From assembly GCF_001483965.1 (NCBI RefSeq), contig NZ_CP010796.1, forward strand, positions 372,001 to 436,000: a stretch of DNA of 64,000 nt. The letters run 5' to 3'. Of the stretch, positions 24,016 through 31,146 are shown piece after piece. The notes below the pieces were generated by a model. It saw nothing but the letters and a program-made list of their open reading frames with translations, did no database searches and was not told the origin of the DNA. Position 1 is the first letter of the stretch, and every line of letters starts with the position of its first letter. The position numbers and the translations under genes are program-made. This stretch comes from Carnobacterium sp. CP1. Lineage in GTDB: Bacteria > Bacillota > Bacilli > Lactobacillales > Carnobacteriaceae.

Positions 24016-24787
24016 CAATTTTTGCAAATTGTTTTCCTAGAGGACTTATTGCTACGTTCCCTCTAATTATAGTTAATACTTCAAAAGTATATTCTCCCAC
24101 ACTTATTGGAAGCTTGGATTTTTCATCTTTAAAATAAGTAGTTTTTTCAAATTCCTCATATTTAAATTCGTTGTCAGGAGATACTAACGCAATATCTGGA
24201 GAAATTTTAACAAGCCCAAATCTTTCCAGATTATTTAAGGAAACTTGTTCCGTAAATTTTATATTATTCCCTAAAATTATATTTTCGATATCATTAAGAT
24301 TGAAATCGCCATTCTCGGTTTGTAATTTTAAAGAAACTAATGGTAATGTCTCGGATTGGTGCATCTCTTTAAATAATGAAGCATCTTTTGGAGATAAATC
24401 TTTTAGAATTGTCGAAAAAGAAGGATGAACAAGTTGGTTAACTTCTGAATCTACAGTAGCGGAAATTAAGTTAGCGAACATTTCTCTTAATTCTTCTGAA
24501 TCTAGCTGATAGGCTGCATCTTCGACTGCTTTGTATGCCAATCCAATTTTTTCTGAACTCCTGTTTTCGATAGGGACGGCAGCAGTTTTGTTTCTCACTT
24601 TTTGAGTAAAGTCTTCCAATTCTGCATCCTTAACTATGTTGTATCTAACTAATGGACCTAGTACTTTATGTGCAATTCCTTTAAACGCTTGTCCAACTAA
24701 ATTAGCTGAAGGGTTAAGCAATTCTTCTTTAGTTGATTCTGGTAAATCAGGTATTAAATTTATATTAACAAGCTTATTATCAGTCAT
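23999..24787 (-). CDS. Abi-alpha-like (DUF4393) protein, antisense in the tail module
   Basis: ATG 24787 has GAGGTG six bases upstream; a GTG at 24796 is in frame. The 262-residue product fits the DUF4393/abortive-infection-alpha pattern: an N-terminal Ala-Phe-Lys-Gly-Ile-Ala-His-Lys-Val-Leu-Gly-Pro-Leu segment, Ala-Val-Pro-Ile-Glu, then Glu-Leu-Arg-Glu-Met-Phe-Ala-Asn-Leu-Ile-Ser-Ala-Thr, and Val-His-Pro-Ser-Phe-x-x-Ile-Leu-Lys-Asp-Leu-Ser-Pro-Lys-Asp-Ala. It is the only minus-strand gene in the prophage and has its own promoter, so it can be expressed during lysogeny. A superinfection or defence role is inferred. Confidence 0.75.
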   Translation of the reverse strand: MTDNKLVNINLIPDLPESTKEELLNPSANLVGQAFKGIAHKVLGPLVRYNIVKDAELEDFTQKVRNKTAAVPIENRSSEKIGLAYKAVEDAAYQLDSEELREMFANLISATVDSEVNQLVHPSFSTILKDLSPKDASLFKEMHQSETLPLVSLKLQTENGDFNLNDIENIILGNNIKFTEQVSLNNLERFGLVKISPDIALVSPDNEFKYEEFEKTTYFKDEKSKLPISVGEYTFEVLTIIRGNVAISPLGKQFAKIVISES

Positions 24788-24806
24788 GTTTTTCACCTCA
24801 CTTTCT

Positions 24807-24845
24807 AAGGAAAGTATACCAAACTAAAAATTAAATAACACAATA
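24807..24845 (-). promoter_or_regulatory. Promoter for the antisense Abi-like gene
   Basis: Read on the minus strand, TGG-TATACT (extended -10; TATACT at 24818-24813) lies about 26 bases before the start codon, with a weak TTGTGT farther upstream. This supports expression independent of phage late transcription. Confidence 0.55.
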
Positions 24846-24901
24846 TTTTAAGGGTTACCAATAAGGTAGGCCTTTTTATTATGCAAAAAAGGAGTGATTT
24901 A

Positions 24902-26488
24902 ATGTCAGCAAAAGAGACGATCAAACGAATCGTTGATAGTTTTAATAGTAAACCACATTTAAAAGATAAAACCCGTGAAATGGGCGAAGGTTTGATGCTA
25001 GGCGCAAGTCTGGCAGATGATGCCAACGAATTATCTAAAGATGTGCAAGCACAAGTTGACCAGTTAGTCGTTGAGGGTGATTCGTCCGTTGAGGCAGCAC
25101 AAGCAAGGGTGGACGCAAGCGGTAGAGCATACACCACTTTAAAGAAAAGATTAGACGAAAAAGAACAAGAAACTACCGCGCAGTTTCAACAAACTAAAAG
25201 AAATATTAGCATAACGCCTGACGATTTTACCGGCTTAACAGATTCGGAAAAGATAACTAATGCATATGCATTCGCGCTAGAAAATAAGATACCCAATATT
25301 AGGTTAAACCGGACGTATGACTTAACAGGCGGTAGTGTTTTTTTGCCGGAAGGTGATTGGATTGGCGAAGTAGGTTTTATAGATGGACATTTAGTTAAAT
25401 ATGACAGTGGGTATATGTTCACAAGAGCTTCAACCTCTAACGGCATCAATAGCCCGATGTTTCATCACGTGAGATTTACTGGTGATCCTGAAGGGAAAAC
25501 AATTATATCAGATGGAGATAAAATGATTAGGCACGCTTTTTACTCATGTTATTTCAAATATATTAGTGGAATAAAAACAACCAAATATACTCAATCTTTG
25601 CGGATAATCAATTGTGAGGGATCGTTATTCACTTCCCCTTTCATTGAATCTCCACATAATTTGGATACAGTGATAGATGGCGGACGCATGGAATCTTCGA
25701 TGGAACCTTTGATAGAAGCTTTGTCAACAGAATTAACATCTTACGCTTGTACTAATCTACGGATTAATAATTGTGTAATCGAAGGATATACACAAAAATG
25801 TCCTATTCGTCTTTCGTCAGCAATTGGACTAGACATCAGTCGAAACTATTTCGAAAAAAACATGCACGATATCGAGCTTGTACAAACAACAGGGTTAAAA
25901 AATGTTATTGGAAATATTAAGTTGAATAGTTTTTGGGGAGCAATGAAAGATTTAAATATCTCTATAGCAATCGGATTGAATATTGATCGTATGCGGATTG
26001 AGGATAACACTTCCAATATGCAACTCTCAGATACAAAAGCATTGATGAATCGTATGCCTGGATATTATGAAAACAACTATATGTTAGGCGGAAACGTATT
26101 TTTGAAATCTCTTTTAGTGCAACCACAAGACATTAATTTAAAAGCTAATAGAAGTTTGGAACCGTTTATTTCTGGAACAACGTTAAATGGATGGTCCGGT
26201 AAAGTCGAATATGCAAAAAACGATTTAGGTCAAGTATTGTTTAAAGCTAAATTAACTGCTGGAACCGTTTCGGGATCAACAGCTTTGTGCTTAATCCCTT
26301 CGGGTTATAGACCTTTCGTAAGAGTTTTTTTTGGTGGATTTAATGTAACTAAAGGTCTCGCTCTCAGCGATATGTTTATTCATACTAACGGAAATATATA
26401 TCTTAACACATCTTCCGTTAATGTCTCTACAGGTGATTCGATCGAATTCAGCTTCATAATTTATACGGAGCAAGGAGGTACATCATGA
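24902..26488 (+). CDS. Receptor-binding / tail spike protein with beta-helix
   Basis: ATG 24902 follows AAAGGAGTGATTTA. Of 528 residues, the first 95 form a trimeric coiled coil (Ala-Asp-Asp-Ala-Asn-Glu-Leu, Glu-Gln-Glu-Thr-Thr-Ala-Gln-Phe). Residues of about 100-390 look like a pectate-lyase-type right-handed beta-helix with repeated Asn-Cys/Ile-Asn-Asn-Cys turns (Arg-Ile-Ile-Asn-Cys-Glu-Gly, Leu-Arg-Ile-Asn-Asn-Cys-Val-Ile-Glu-Gly). The last 110 residues form a beta-rich head (Leu-Pro-Ser-Gly-Tyr-Arg-Pro). It probably binds cell-wall sugars. The codons for Thr-Ala-Gln-Phe contain the 13-bp element found inverted in the cargo region. Confidence 0.82.
   Translation: MSAKETIKRIVDSFNSKPHLKDKTREMGEGLMLGASLADDANELSKDVQAQVDQLVVEGDSSVEAAQARVDASGRAYTTLKKRLDEKEQETTAQFQQTKRNISITPDDFTGLTDSEKITNAYAFALENKIPNIRLNRTYDLTGGSVFLPEGDWIGEVGFIDGHLVKYDSGYMFTRASTSNGINSPMFHHVRFTGDPEGKTIISDGDKMIRHAFYSCYFKYISGIKTTKYTQSLRIINCEGSLFTSPFIESPHNLDTVIDGGRMESSMEPLIEALSTELTSYACTNLRINNCVIEGYTQKCPIRLSSAIGLDISRNYFEKNMHDIELVQTTGLKNVIGNIKLNSFWGAMKDLNISIAIGLNIDRMRIEDNTSNMQLSDTKALMNRMPGYYENNYMLGGNVFLKSLLVQPQDINLKANRSLEPFISGTTLNGWSGKVEYAKNDLGQVLFKAKLTAGTVSGSTALCLIPSGYRPFVRVFFGGFNVTKGLALSDMFIHTNGNIYLNTSSVNVSTGDSIEFSFIIYTEQGGTS
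25174..25186 (-). repeat. Inverted copy of cargo-region repeat core inside tail spike gene
   Basis: TACCGCGCAGTTT is the exact reverse complement of the core AAACTGCGCGGTA of the repeats at 28042, 28403 and 29306. A 13-base match of such GC content is not expected by chance in this AT-rich window. Confidence 0.7.
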
Positions 26489-26736
26489 AAATTCAAATAT
26501 ATAAAGTAAATGAAGAAGGTTTTTTGATAGATATAAAAACTGTTCTATTAGATCAACCAAAAGAAGAAGATTGGATTTATACAGAAATGCCCAACGGGTT
26601 ATATAAAGCTAAATGGGATGGTGAAAAATGGCTAGAGGCGGGAAAGGAACCGGATCAAACGCCCAAACTTCCCTCATTGGAAAAACGGTTAGAAACAGCA
26701 GAAAATACAATATTAAGCTTGTTATTCATGGCATAG
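26485..26736 (+). CDS. Small tail accessory protein
   Basis: This 83-residue protein is coupled to the spike gene by an ATGA overlap with CAAGGAGG upstream. It has a beta-rich start (Ile-Gln-Ile-Tyr-Lys-Val-Asn-Glu-Glu-Gly-Phe) and Trp-Asp-Gly-Glu-Lys-Trp, then a short C-terminal helix (Leu-Glu-Lys-Arg-Leu). This is the layout of many small proteins encoded between tail fibre and XkdX genes. A chaperone or baseplate part is possible. Confidence 0.65.
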   Translation: MKIQIYKVNEEGFLIDIKTVLLDQPKEEDWIYTEMPNGLYKAKWDGEKWLEAGKEPDQTPKLPSLEKRLETAENTILSLLFMA

Positions 26737-26751
26737 AAAGGAAGAAAGGAG

Positions 26752-26895
26752 ATGAGTGATATGTACGGGTTTTTATTGAATATGTGGATTATGAATCGTA
26801 TTGATAGTAGTTATTTAGATGTAATGGTTGAAAAGAAATTCATTACATTAGAAGAAAAAGAAATGATCATTGCGACACCTCGGGTTGAAAAGTAG
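26752..26895 (+). CDS. XkdX-like small protein
   Basis: A 47-residue ORF starts at ATG 26752 with AAAGGAG upstream. Trp-Ile-Met-Asn-Arg-Ile-Asp, then Val-Glu-Lys-Lys-Phe-Ile-Thr-Leu-Glu-Glu-Lys-Glu-Met-Ile, follows the XkdX pattern (Tyr-x-x-x-Ile-Thr-x-Glu-Glu-Tyr). XkdX proteins are found between tail fibres and holins in Gram-positive phages; role unknown. Confidence 0.7.
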   Translation: MSDMYGFLLNMWIMNRIDSSYLDVMVEKKFITLEEKEMIIATPRVEK

Positions 26896-26972
26896 AACAA
26901 AATTTCCATCTGAAATTAAAAAAGGTACAGACAAACAAATCAATGGCAAACAGATACTGATACTAAAAACTT

Positions 26973-27022
26973 CCTAATTATATTATGTTATACTATCAAC
27001 AGTTTGACATAATATAATTAGG
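26973..27022. promoter_or_regulatory. 15-bp perfect inverted repeat upstream of acyltransferase
   Basis: CCTAATTATATTATG (26973) and CATAATATAATTAGG (27008) are exact reverse complements separated by 20 bases containing TATACT. TTGACA (27004) with TATAAA 17 bases on would start transcription at the start codon itself. The arms may be an operator or an RNA hairpin hiding the GGGGG ribosome binding site. Confidence 0.6.
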
Positions 27023-27036
27023 GGGTTATAAAGCAA

Positions 27037-28032
27037 ATGGTTAACAATTCTTCTCAGATCACAGAAAGAAATTATATTTACTCTTTAAAAGGACTCGCAA
27101 TCATCAGTATTGTATCTGCTCATTGTGCCACTGTTTTCAGAGATACCAATCAACTAAATGTACAGTTTTCATGGATATTGGAACAGATAGGTAGTGTAGG
27201 TGTGGGTATATTTTTTATTATATCTGGCTATTTATTTTATCGAAATAAATACACTATTAAGACCTATTTCAAACGAAAAGTAAACACTATATTGATACCG
27301 TGGATAGTGACGGGAACAGTAGTTTATCTTTATATCGTATTGAGAAAAGGGGGAATAGAGTTTGGTGGTTGGGTAGACTTTATATTAGGGAACGGAAGCT
27401 ATTTGTATTACCTAACTCTATTGGTCTTTTTTTATCTTTTATTTTTTTATACTTCAAAAAATAACGCTTTTGTTATCAGCACAATTGCAGTATCGTGCTT
27501 AAGTATTTTAATAACGGCAACGGGATTTATTGATGGGATAAATAACTTTTTGAATCCTTTAAATTTCATTGGCTATTTTAGTGTTGGTTTGATAATAGCC
27601 AGTAATAATTCTTTAATGAAATTAGGATACAGATGCAGTAAATATAAATTCTTTTTGTTATTTATGTATGTAGCTTTGTTAATTTTTATAAAACTATTTG
27701 ATATTACATCCGGATACTGGGGTTATGCCACCTTGATTTTACAACCTATTGCAATTTCACTGGTGTTTGGACTAGCTACAATGAAATTTATGAACACTAA
27801 AGTTTTTCTAAATATAGGATTAGAATCTTTTAGTATCTATCTACTCCACATGCCAGTGGCAGGTCTAGTAACTTCTATTTTTAATCGGTATGATTTGTGG
27901 GCACTAACACTAGCAAGACCTTTGATTATTGTAGGAATCACTTTAAGTTGTATATTTTTATATAAATATATCGGAAGTAAATTTAAAGTCGATACTTACA
28001 GTAATTTGATTATTGGCACCCGACTAGTTTAA
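27037..28032 (+). CDS. Acyltransferase 3 family membrane protein
   Basis: The 331-residue, ten-helix membrane protein begins with the family signature: Arg-Asn-Tyr-Ile-Tyr-Ser-Leu-Lys-Gly-Leu-Ala-Ile-Ile-Ser-Ile-Val, catalytic-type His in Ser-Ala-His-Cys, then Gly-Val-Gly-Ile-Phe-Phe-Ile-Ile-Ser-Gly-Tyr-Leu. Acyltransferase 3 proteins O-acetylate surface polysaccharide or peptidoglycan. In a prophage, next to the receptor-binding genes, it probably alters the surface of the lysogen and blocks related phages (inference). It is markedly AT-rich and flanked downstream by the GC-rich repeat, consistent with insertion as a module. Confidence 0.85.
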   Translation: MVNNSSQITERNYIYSLKGLAIISIVSAHCATVFRDTNQLNVQFSWILEQIGSVGVGIFFIISGYLFYRNKYTIKTYFKRKVNTILIPWIVTGTVVYLYIVLRKGGIEFGGWVDFILGNGSYLYYLTLLVFFYLLFFYTSKNNAFVISTIAVSCLSILITATGFIDGINNFLNPLNFIGYFSVGLIIASNNSLMKLGYRCSKYKFFLLFMYVALLIFIKLFDITSGYWGYATLILQPIAISLVFGLATMKFMNTKVFLNIGLESFSIYLLHMPVAGLVTSIFNRYDLWALTLARPLIIVGITLSCIFLYKYIGSKFKVDTYSNLIIGTRLV

Positions 28033-28041
28033 AGGAAATCA

Positions 28042-28060
28042 GAACCAAACTGCGCGGTAA
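28042..28060 (+). repeat. GC-rich cargo repeat, copy 1
   Basis: GAACCAAACTGCGCGGTAA lies ten bases after the acyltransferase stop. It is identical to 28403-28421 and 29306-29324. The core ACTGCGCGGT is a near palindrome. Confidence 0.85.
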
Positions 28061-28103
28061 TGCGTATTAGTGTGTATTGATATTTATTAGCGAATAAATG
28101 ATA

Positions 28104-28135
28104 ATATGTATATCTCATTTAGGGGGTATACATAT
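28104..28135. promoter_or_regulatory. 9-bp inverted repeat, probable operator of the RHH gene
   Basis: ATATGTATA (28104) and TATACATAT (28127) are perfect reverse complements and surround the ribosome binding site of the ribbon-helix-helix gene. Autoregulation by its product is the simplest reading. Confidence 0.55.
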
Positions 28136-28304
28136 GGTTTCAAAAAGATTAAATATTACTGTTGAGGAAGAAATCTATGAAGAATTTCTTAAACACGCAA
28201 GTAAACAAGGTATAAAAGTTTCTACTTGGATTGGTGCTCAAATGAATCAATTCAATGATGAACAACAAATGTTAGAAGAATATCGTAAAGAGAAGCGCTC
28301 ATAA
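28134..28304 (+). CDS. Ribbon-helix-helix (Arc/CopG-like) DNA-binding protein
   Basis: ATG 28134 follows AGGGGG by 12 bases; an in-frame ATG at 28098 would put the repeat inside the gene. The 56-residue product starts Lys-Arg-Leu-Asn-Ile-Thr-Val-Glu-Glu-Glu-Ile-Tyr, a typical RHH beta strand plus helix, followed by Ala-Ser-Lys-Gln-Gly-Ile-Lys-Val-Ser-Thr-Trp-Ile. It could be a repressor or an unpaired antitoxin; no toxin-like gene is directly adjacent. Confidence 0.75.
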   Translation: MVSKRLNITVEEEIYEEFLKHASKQGIKVSTWIGAQMNQFNDEQQMLEEYRKEKRS

Positions 28305-28320
28305 TTGAGGGCTTTTTATT

Positions 28321-28332
28321 TTACCGCGCAGT
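28321..28332 (-). repeat. Cargo repeat, inverted partial copy
   Basis: TTACCGCGCAGT is the reverse complement of the last 12 bases of the cargo repeat. With the forward copy at 28403 it forms an inverted pair around a 75-base non-coding spacer after the RHH gene. Confidence 0.75.
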
Positions 28333-28402
28333 AATACAGATGAGTGGTTAAAAGTAGCTATAAACACTTATAAATCAATACTTGTGTCAATGATTTGGAC
28401 AG

Positions 28403-28436
28403 GAACCAAACTGCGCGGTAACTGAAAAATAAGAAT
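28403..28436 (+). repeat. GC-rich cargo repeat, copy 2 (extended)
   Basis: The 19-bp core is followed by CTGAAAAATAAGAAT. Copy 3 has the same extension with one substitution and one missing A, so the duplicated unit is about 34 bp. Confidence 0.85.
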
Positions 28437-28504
28437 ATAAAAATTAGACTCTCTTTTTATATTTAGTTAGTATATAATTAAATGAAAAAGAGAAGAGTGA
28501 TATT

Positions 28505-29125
28505 TTGTTTCCATCAGTATGTGATAGTTGTGGTAATATTTTTTCAACGAACATTATTGGAATGTCAGGGGCAGGATCAGCTACTATAGTAATGAAAGGT
28601 AACAAAACAAATTGTCCGAAATGTGGCAATATGGCTAGAATATTAGACGGAACGTATGAAATGGTAAATAATATCATCAACATAATAAGTTCTCCTCAAA
28701 GACAATTTGAAGAATTAAAAACATTCTCTGAAATATTAAAAGAAGCCCAAAAAAATGGTTTTTCTGTTGATGAAATAGCTATTAAAACAAAAAAACAAAC
28801 ACCAGGATTATCGAGTCTAGTCGATCTTTTGCCAAAAAGCAGAGATGAAAAAAGAAGTGATATTCAATTTTGGATTAACATAATTTTAACTATTATTTTA
28901 TTCATATTGCCTCGAATGTTAGATGGTGAAGTAACTGGAACTCAAAATATAAATACTGAACAAATTATAAACACTACTATAAATAATTACTATGATAATA
29001 ATGAAGAAAGTATTAAGCCAATAGAACCAGTTAGAAATCAACCAACAATTAAAAATAAAATAGGCAGAAACGAAAAATGCCCTTGTGGTAGTGGGATAAA
29101 GTATAAAAAATGTCACAGTAAATAG
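28505..29125 (+). CDS. Zinc-ribbon, membrane helix and SEC-C motif protein
   Basis: TTG 28505 follows AGAGAAGAGTG; no ATG or GTG fits better. The 206-residue protein has an N-terminal zinc ribbon (Cys-Asp-Ser-Cys near residue 6, Cys-Pro-Lys-Cys near residue 37). A charged helical region and one membrane helix (about 120-138) follow. The C-terminal SEC-C motif reads Gly-Arg-Asn-Glu-Lys-Cys-Pro-Cys-Gly-Ser-Gly with closing Lys-Lys-Cys-His. SEC-C binds zinc in SecA and in many accessory proteins. It sits between two repeat copies with its own AT-rich promoter region (TATAAT near 28475). Lysogen-expressed cargo; function unknown. Confidence 0.7.
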   Translation: MFPSVCDSCGNIFSTNIIGMSGAGSATIVMKGNKTNCPKCGNMARILDGTYEMVNNIINIISSPQRQFEELKTFSEILKEAQKNGFSVDEIAIKTKKQTPGLSSLVDLLPKSRDEKRSDIQFWINIILTIILFILPRMLDGEVTGTQNINTEQIINTTINNYYDNNEESIKPIEPVRNQPTIKNKIGRNEKCPCGSGIKYKKCHSK

Positions 29126-29138
29126 AGGAGGAGTTTAA

Positions 29139-29324
29139 GTGAATCCTACTTTTATAGTTTTAGAATTCGGGACATTATTCAATTTTATTTCAATTGTAAT
29201 GTTAATTTTGCTCATTATATCTTATATAAATTATATTAAAATATCAAAAAAACAGAAGATGAAGTTAGCTGAATTAGAAATTTTAATAAAAGAGATCAAT
29301 CACCTGAACCAAACTGCGCGGTAA
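29139..29324 (+). CDS. Small membrane protein ending in the cargo repeat
   Basis: GTG 29139 follows AGGAGGAG. The 61-residue product has one long hydrophobic segment (residues 14-32) and a charged tail. The last residues (Asn-Gln-Thr-Ala-Arg) and the stop codon are encoded by repeat copy 3. It is probably co-transcribed with the SEC-C gene. Function unknown. Confidence 0.6.
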   Translation: MNPTFIVLEFGTLFNFISIVMLILLIISYINYIKISKKQKMKLAELEILIKEINHLNQTAR

Positions 29325-29339
29325 CCGAAAATAAGAATG
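29306..29339 (+). repeat. GC-rich cargo repeat, copy 3 (extended)
   Basis: It has the 19-bp core identical to copies 1 and 2 and the extension CCGAAAATAAGAAT. It supplies the stop codon of the small membrane protein and marks the return to conserved phage lysis sequence. Confidence 0.85.
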
Positions 29340-29350
29340 AAATGAAGATT

Positions 29351-29376
29351 CACTCAATTATGAGTGGGTCTTTTTA
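29351..29376 (+). terminator. Terminator before the lysis genes
   Basis: CACTCA, ATTA loop and TGAGTG are followed by GGTCTTTTTAT. Confidence 0.65.
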
Positions 29377-29400
29377 TATTGAGAAAAGGAGTGACGAAAT

Positions 29401-29778
29401 GTGAAAGAAGTTGAAGCGCCTAGCTTGGATAATCATGAAAAACGTATTTATAAATTGGAACAGTCGAATGAAGACATCCAGAAAAATATTAAAGAACTAA
29501 AAGATTCGGTCTTAATTAACCAAGCTCAATCAGCCGAACGTTCAAAAATTATGATGAGTCAGAATGAAAGTTTGATGAAGCAAAATGAACGATTATCAGA
29601 ACAAATGGGTAGTGTATTCAACACGGTTACCACGACAAGAGAAAAAGAAGCTGAACGATCTAGTGAAATGAAGAAGCTAAGCACAGATACACGGATGAAG
29701 TTGCTTGCGATGGTTTTCGGTGGTGGTAGCGCAGGCTACTTAGTTATACAAACAATATTAAATCTATTAGGAAAGTAG
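29401..29778 (+). CDS. XhlA-like coiled-coil membrane protein (lysis)
   Basis: GTG 29401 has AAAGGAG upstream. The 125-residue product is a long coiled coil (residues 10-90) and one C-terminal membrane helix (about 98-120, Leu-Leu-Ala-Met-Val-Phe-Gly-Gly-Gly). This is the layout of hemolysin XhlA-type proteins encoded just before holin. It likely assists holin function at the membrane. Confidence 0.72.
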   Translation: MKEVEAPSLDNHEKRIYKLEQSNEDIQKNIKELKDSVLINQAQSAERSKIMMSQNESLMKQNERLSEQMGSVFNTVTTTREKEAERSSEMKKLSTDTRMKLLAMVFGGGSAGYLVIQTILNLLGK

Positions 29779-29789
29779 GAGAAACAATA

Positions 29790-30053
29790 ATGAAAAGTTT
29801 TAATTTTAAAGGAGTACCAACAAAAACGTGGGTACGCATTATCGGTTTATTCTTCATATTAATCAATCAAGTATCGGTTTCTATTTTCGAATTCCAATTG
29901 TTACCTTTTGGCGATGCTGAAATTTATGAAGGTGTGTCAACGATTCTTACTTTAGTCATTTCAATATTTGCTGGTTGGAAAAACAATTCACTGACCGCAG
30001 AAGCGCAATATGCTGACAACGTTTTGAAAGATATGAAAGGGGAGAACAAATAA
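29790..30053 (+). CDS. Holin, SPP1 type
   Basis: The 87-residue protein starts [11 protein letters not shown] and has two hydrophobic segments (about 14-36 and 50-66). Phe-Ala-Gly-Trp-Lys-Asn-Asn-Ser and a charged tail with Ala-Glu-Ala-Gln-Tyr-Ala-Asp follow, matching SPP1-type holins. It opens the membrane at the end of the lytic cycle so that the endolysin reaches the wall. The stop overlaps the endolysin start. Confidence 0.9.
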   Translation: MKSFNFKGVPTKTWVRIIGLFFILINQVSVSIFEFQLLPFGDAEIYEGVSTILTLVISIFAGWKNNSLTAEAQYADNVLKDMKGENK

Positions 30054-31048
30054 TGAGCGCATTAACAGAAAACTTCATTAATAAAGTTAAACCAGGAGCC
30101 ATGCAGTTGTGGTCCATTTACAAAGTTTTACCATCCGTGGCCATCGCACAAGCAGCACTAGAAAGCTCGTGGGGTCAATCCGGTTTAGCTACCAAGTATA
30201 ACAACCTATTTGGTATCAAAGGGTCATACGGAGGCAACGCAGCAAACATGGCCACGTGGGAAGTGTATGGTGGTGTCACTTATAATATCACCGCTAACTT
30301 TAGATCGTATCCGGATTGGGCAACCTCTATTAAAGACTACGGTGTGTTTTTAAATGTAAACAGCCGCTATAAGAATGCTTTAGAATTGACAGACTATAAA
30401 AAACAAATCAAAGCTATTCACGATGCTGGATATGCTACGGATCCACAGTATCAATTTAAAATCATTTCTATCATTAAAGCTAACAATTTAGTTCAATTCG
30501 ACAAACAAGTATTAGGTGGCGCAGTAGCAGCGCCTAGCAAACCTGCACCAGAACCAGCTAAACCAACAAACGATAAAATTACTGGTGATAGCTACACGGT
30601 TAAATCAGGTGACACATTATCCGCTATTTCTAGCAAAAGCGGTGTGAGCGTGGGTAATTTGGCTGCATGGAACGGAATTAAAAATAAGAACGTGATCAGT
30701 GTTGGCCAGAAGCTAATACTTAAAGCACCAGTTGCGGCAGTACCGACCAAAACAGCAACGTATACCGTTAAAAGTGGAGATAACTTAAGCACTATCGCAG
30801 CTAAACACGGCACGACTGTTAAAGCGTTGCAGGATTTGAACGGCATTAAGAACGCAAACTTAATTAATGTTGGTCAAGTTATCAAGCTTTCAGGCGCCGC
30901 AGCTGCAGGCGGAACCTATACAGTCAAATCAGGTGATACTCTAAGTGGAATTGCTTTGAAAGTGGAATCAACTACTAAGCAGCTACAAGACAAAAACGGA
31001 ATTAAAGATGCTAATAAAATTTATGTTGGTCAAAAGATTAAATATTAA
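30053..31048 (+). CDS. Endolysin: glucosaminidase with three LysM domains
   Basis: The 331-residue protein has an N-terminal N-acetylglucosaminidase domain (about 8-150) with catalytic Glu37 in Gln-Ala-Ala-Leu-Glu-Ser-Ser-Trp-Gly and Asn-Asn-Leu-Phe-Gly-Ile-Lys-Gly. A Pro/Ala linker leads to three LysM repeats (181-224, 237-280, 289-331), each starting Tyr-Thr-Val-Lys-Ser-Gly-Asp. There is no signal peptide, so release depends on the holin. LysM units bind the GlcNAc-containing wall. Confidence 0.95.
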   Translation: MSALTENFINKVKPGAMQLWSIYKVLPSVAIAQAALESSWGQSGLATKYNNLFGIKGSYGGNAANMATWEVYGGVTYNITANFRSYPDWATSIKDYGVFLNVNSRYKNALELTDYKKQIKAIHDAGYATDPQYQFKIISIIKANNLVQFDKQVLGGAVAAPSKPAPEPAKPTNDKITGDSYTVKSGDTLSAISSKSGVSVGNLAAWNGIKNKNVISVGQKLILKAPVAAVPTKTATYTVKSGDNLSTIAAKHGTTVKALQDLNGIKNANLINVGQVIKLSGAAAAGGTYTVKSGDTLSGIALKVESTTKQLQDKNGIKDANKIYVGQKIKY

Positions 31049-31057
31049 GTATAGTAA

Positions 31058-31093
31058 AACCCTATCTCAATTAAGAGGTAGGGTTATTTTTTT
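31058..31093 (+). terminator. Terminator after endolysin
   Basis: AACCCTATCTC pairs with GAGGTAGGGTT (one mismatch) and is followed by ATTTTTTT. It is the end of the phage late transcript, so the two genes downstream need their own promoters. Confidence 0.85.
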
Positions 31094-31146
31094 GATGTTT
31101 TTACTGTATCATGATTAATAAATGTGATTGGAGGATAAATAACAAA

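Noticed and set aside
27004-27032. TTGACA-17-TATAAA as the acyltransferase promoter
   Set aside because: Transcription would begin at or after the start codon, so the TATACT inside the inverted repeat is at least as likely; left open.
28098-28304. Longer RHH protein from ATG 28098
   Set aside because: The extra residues would be encoded by the operator-like palindrome and the later ATG has the GGGGG site.
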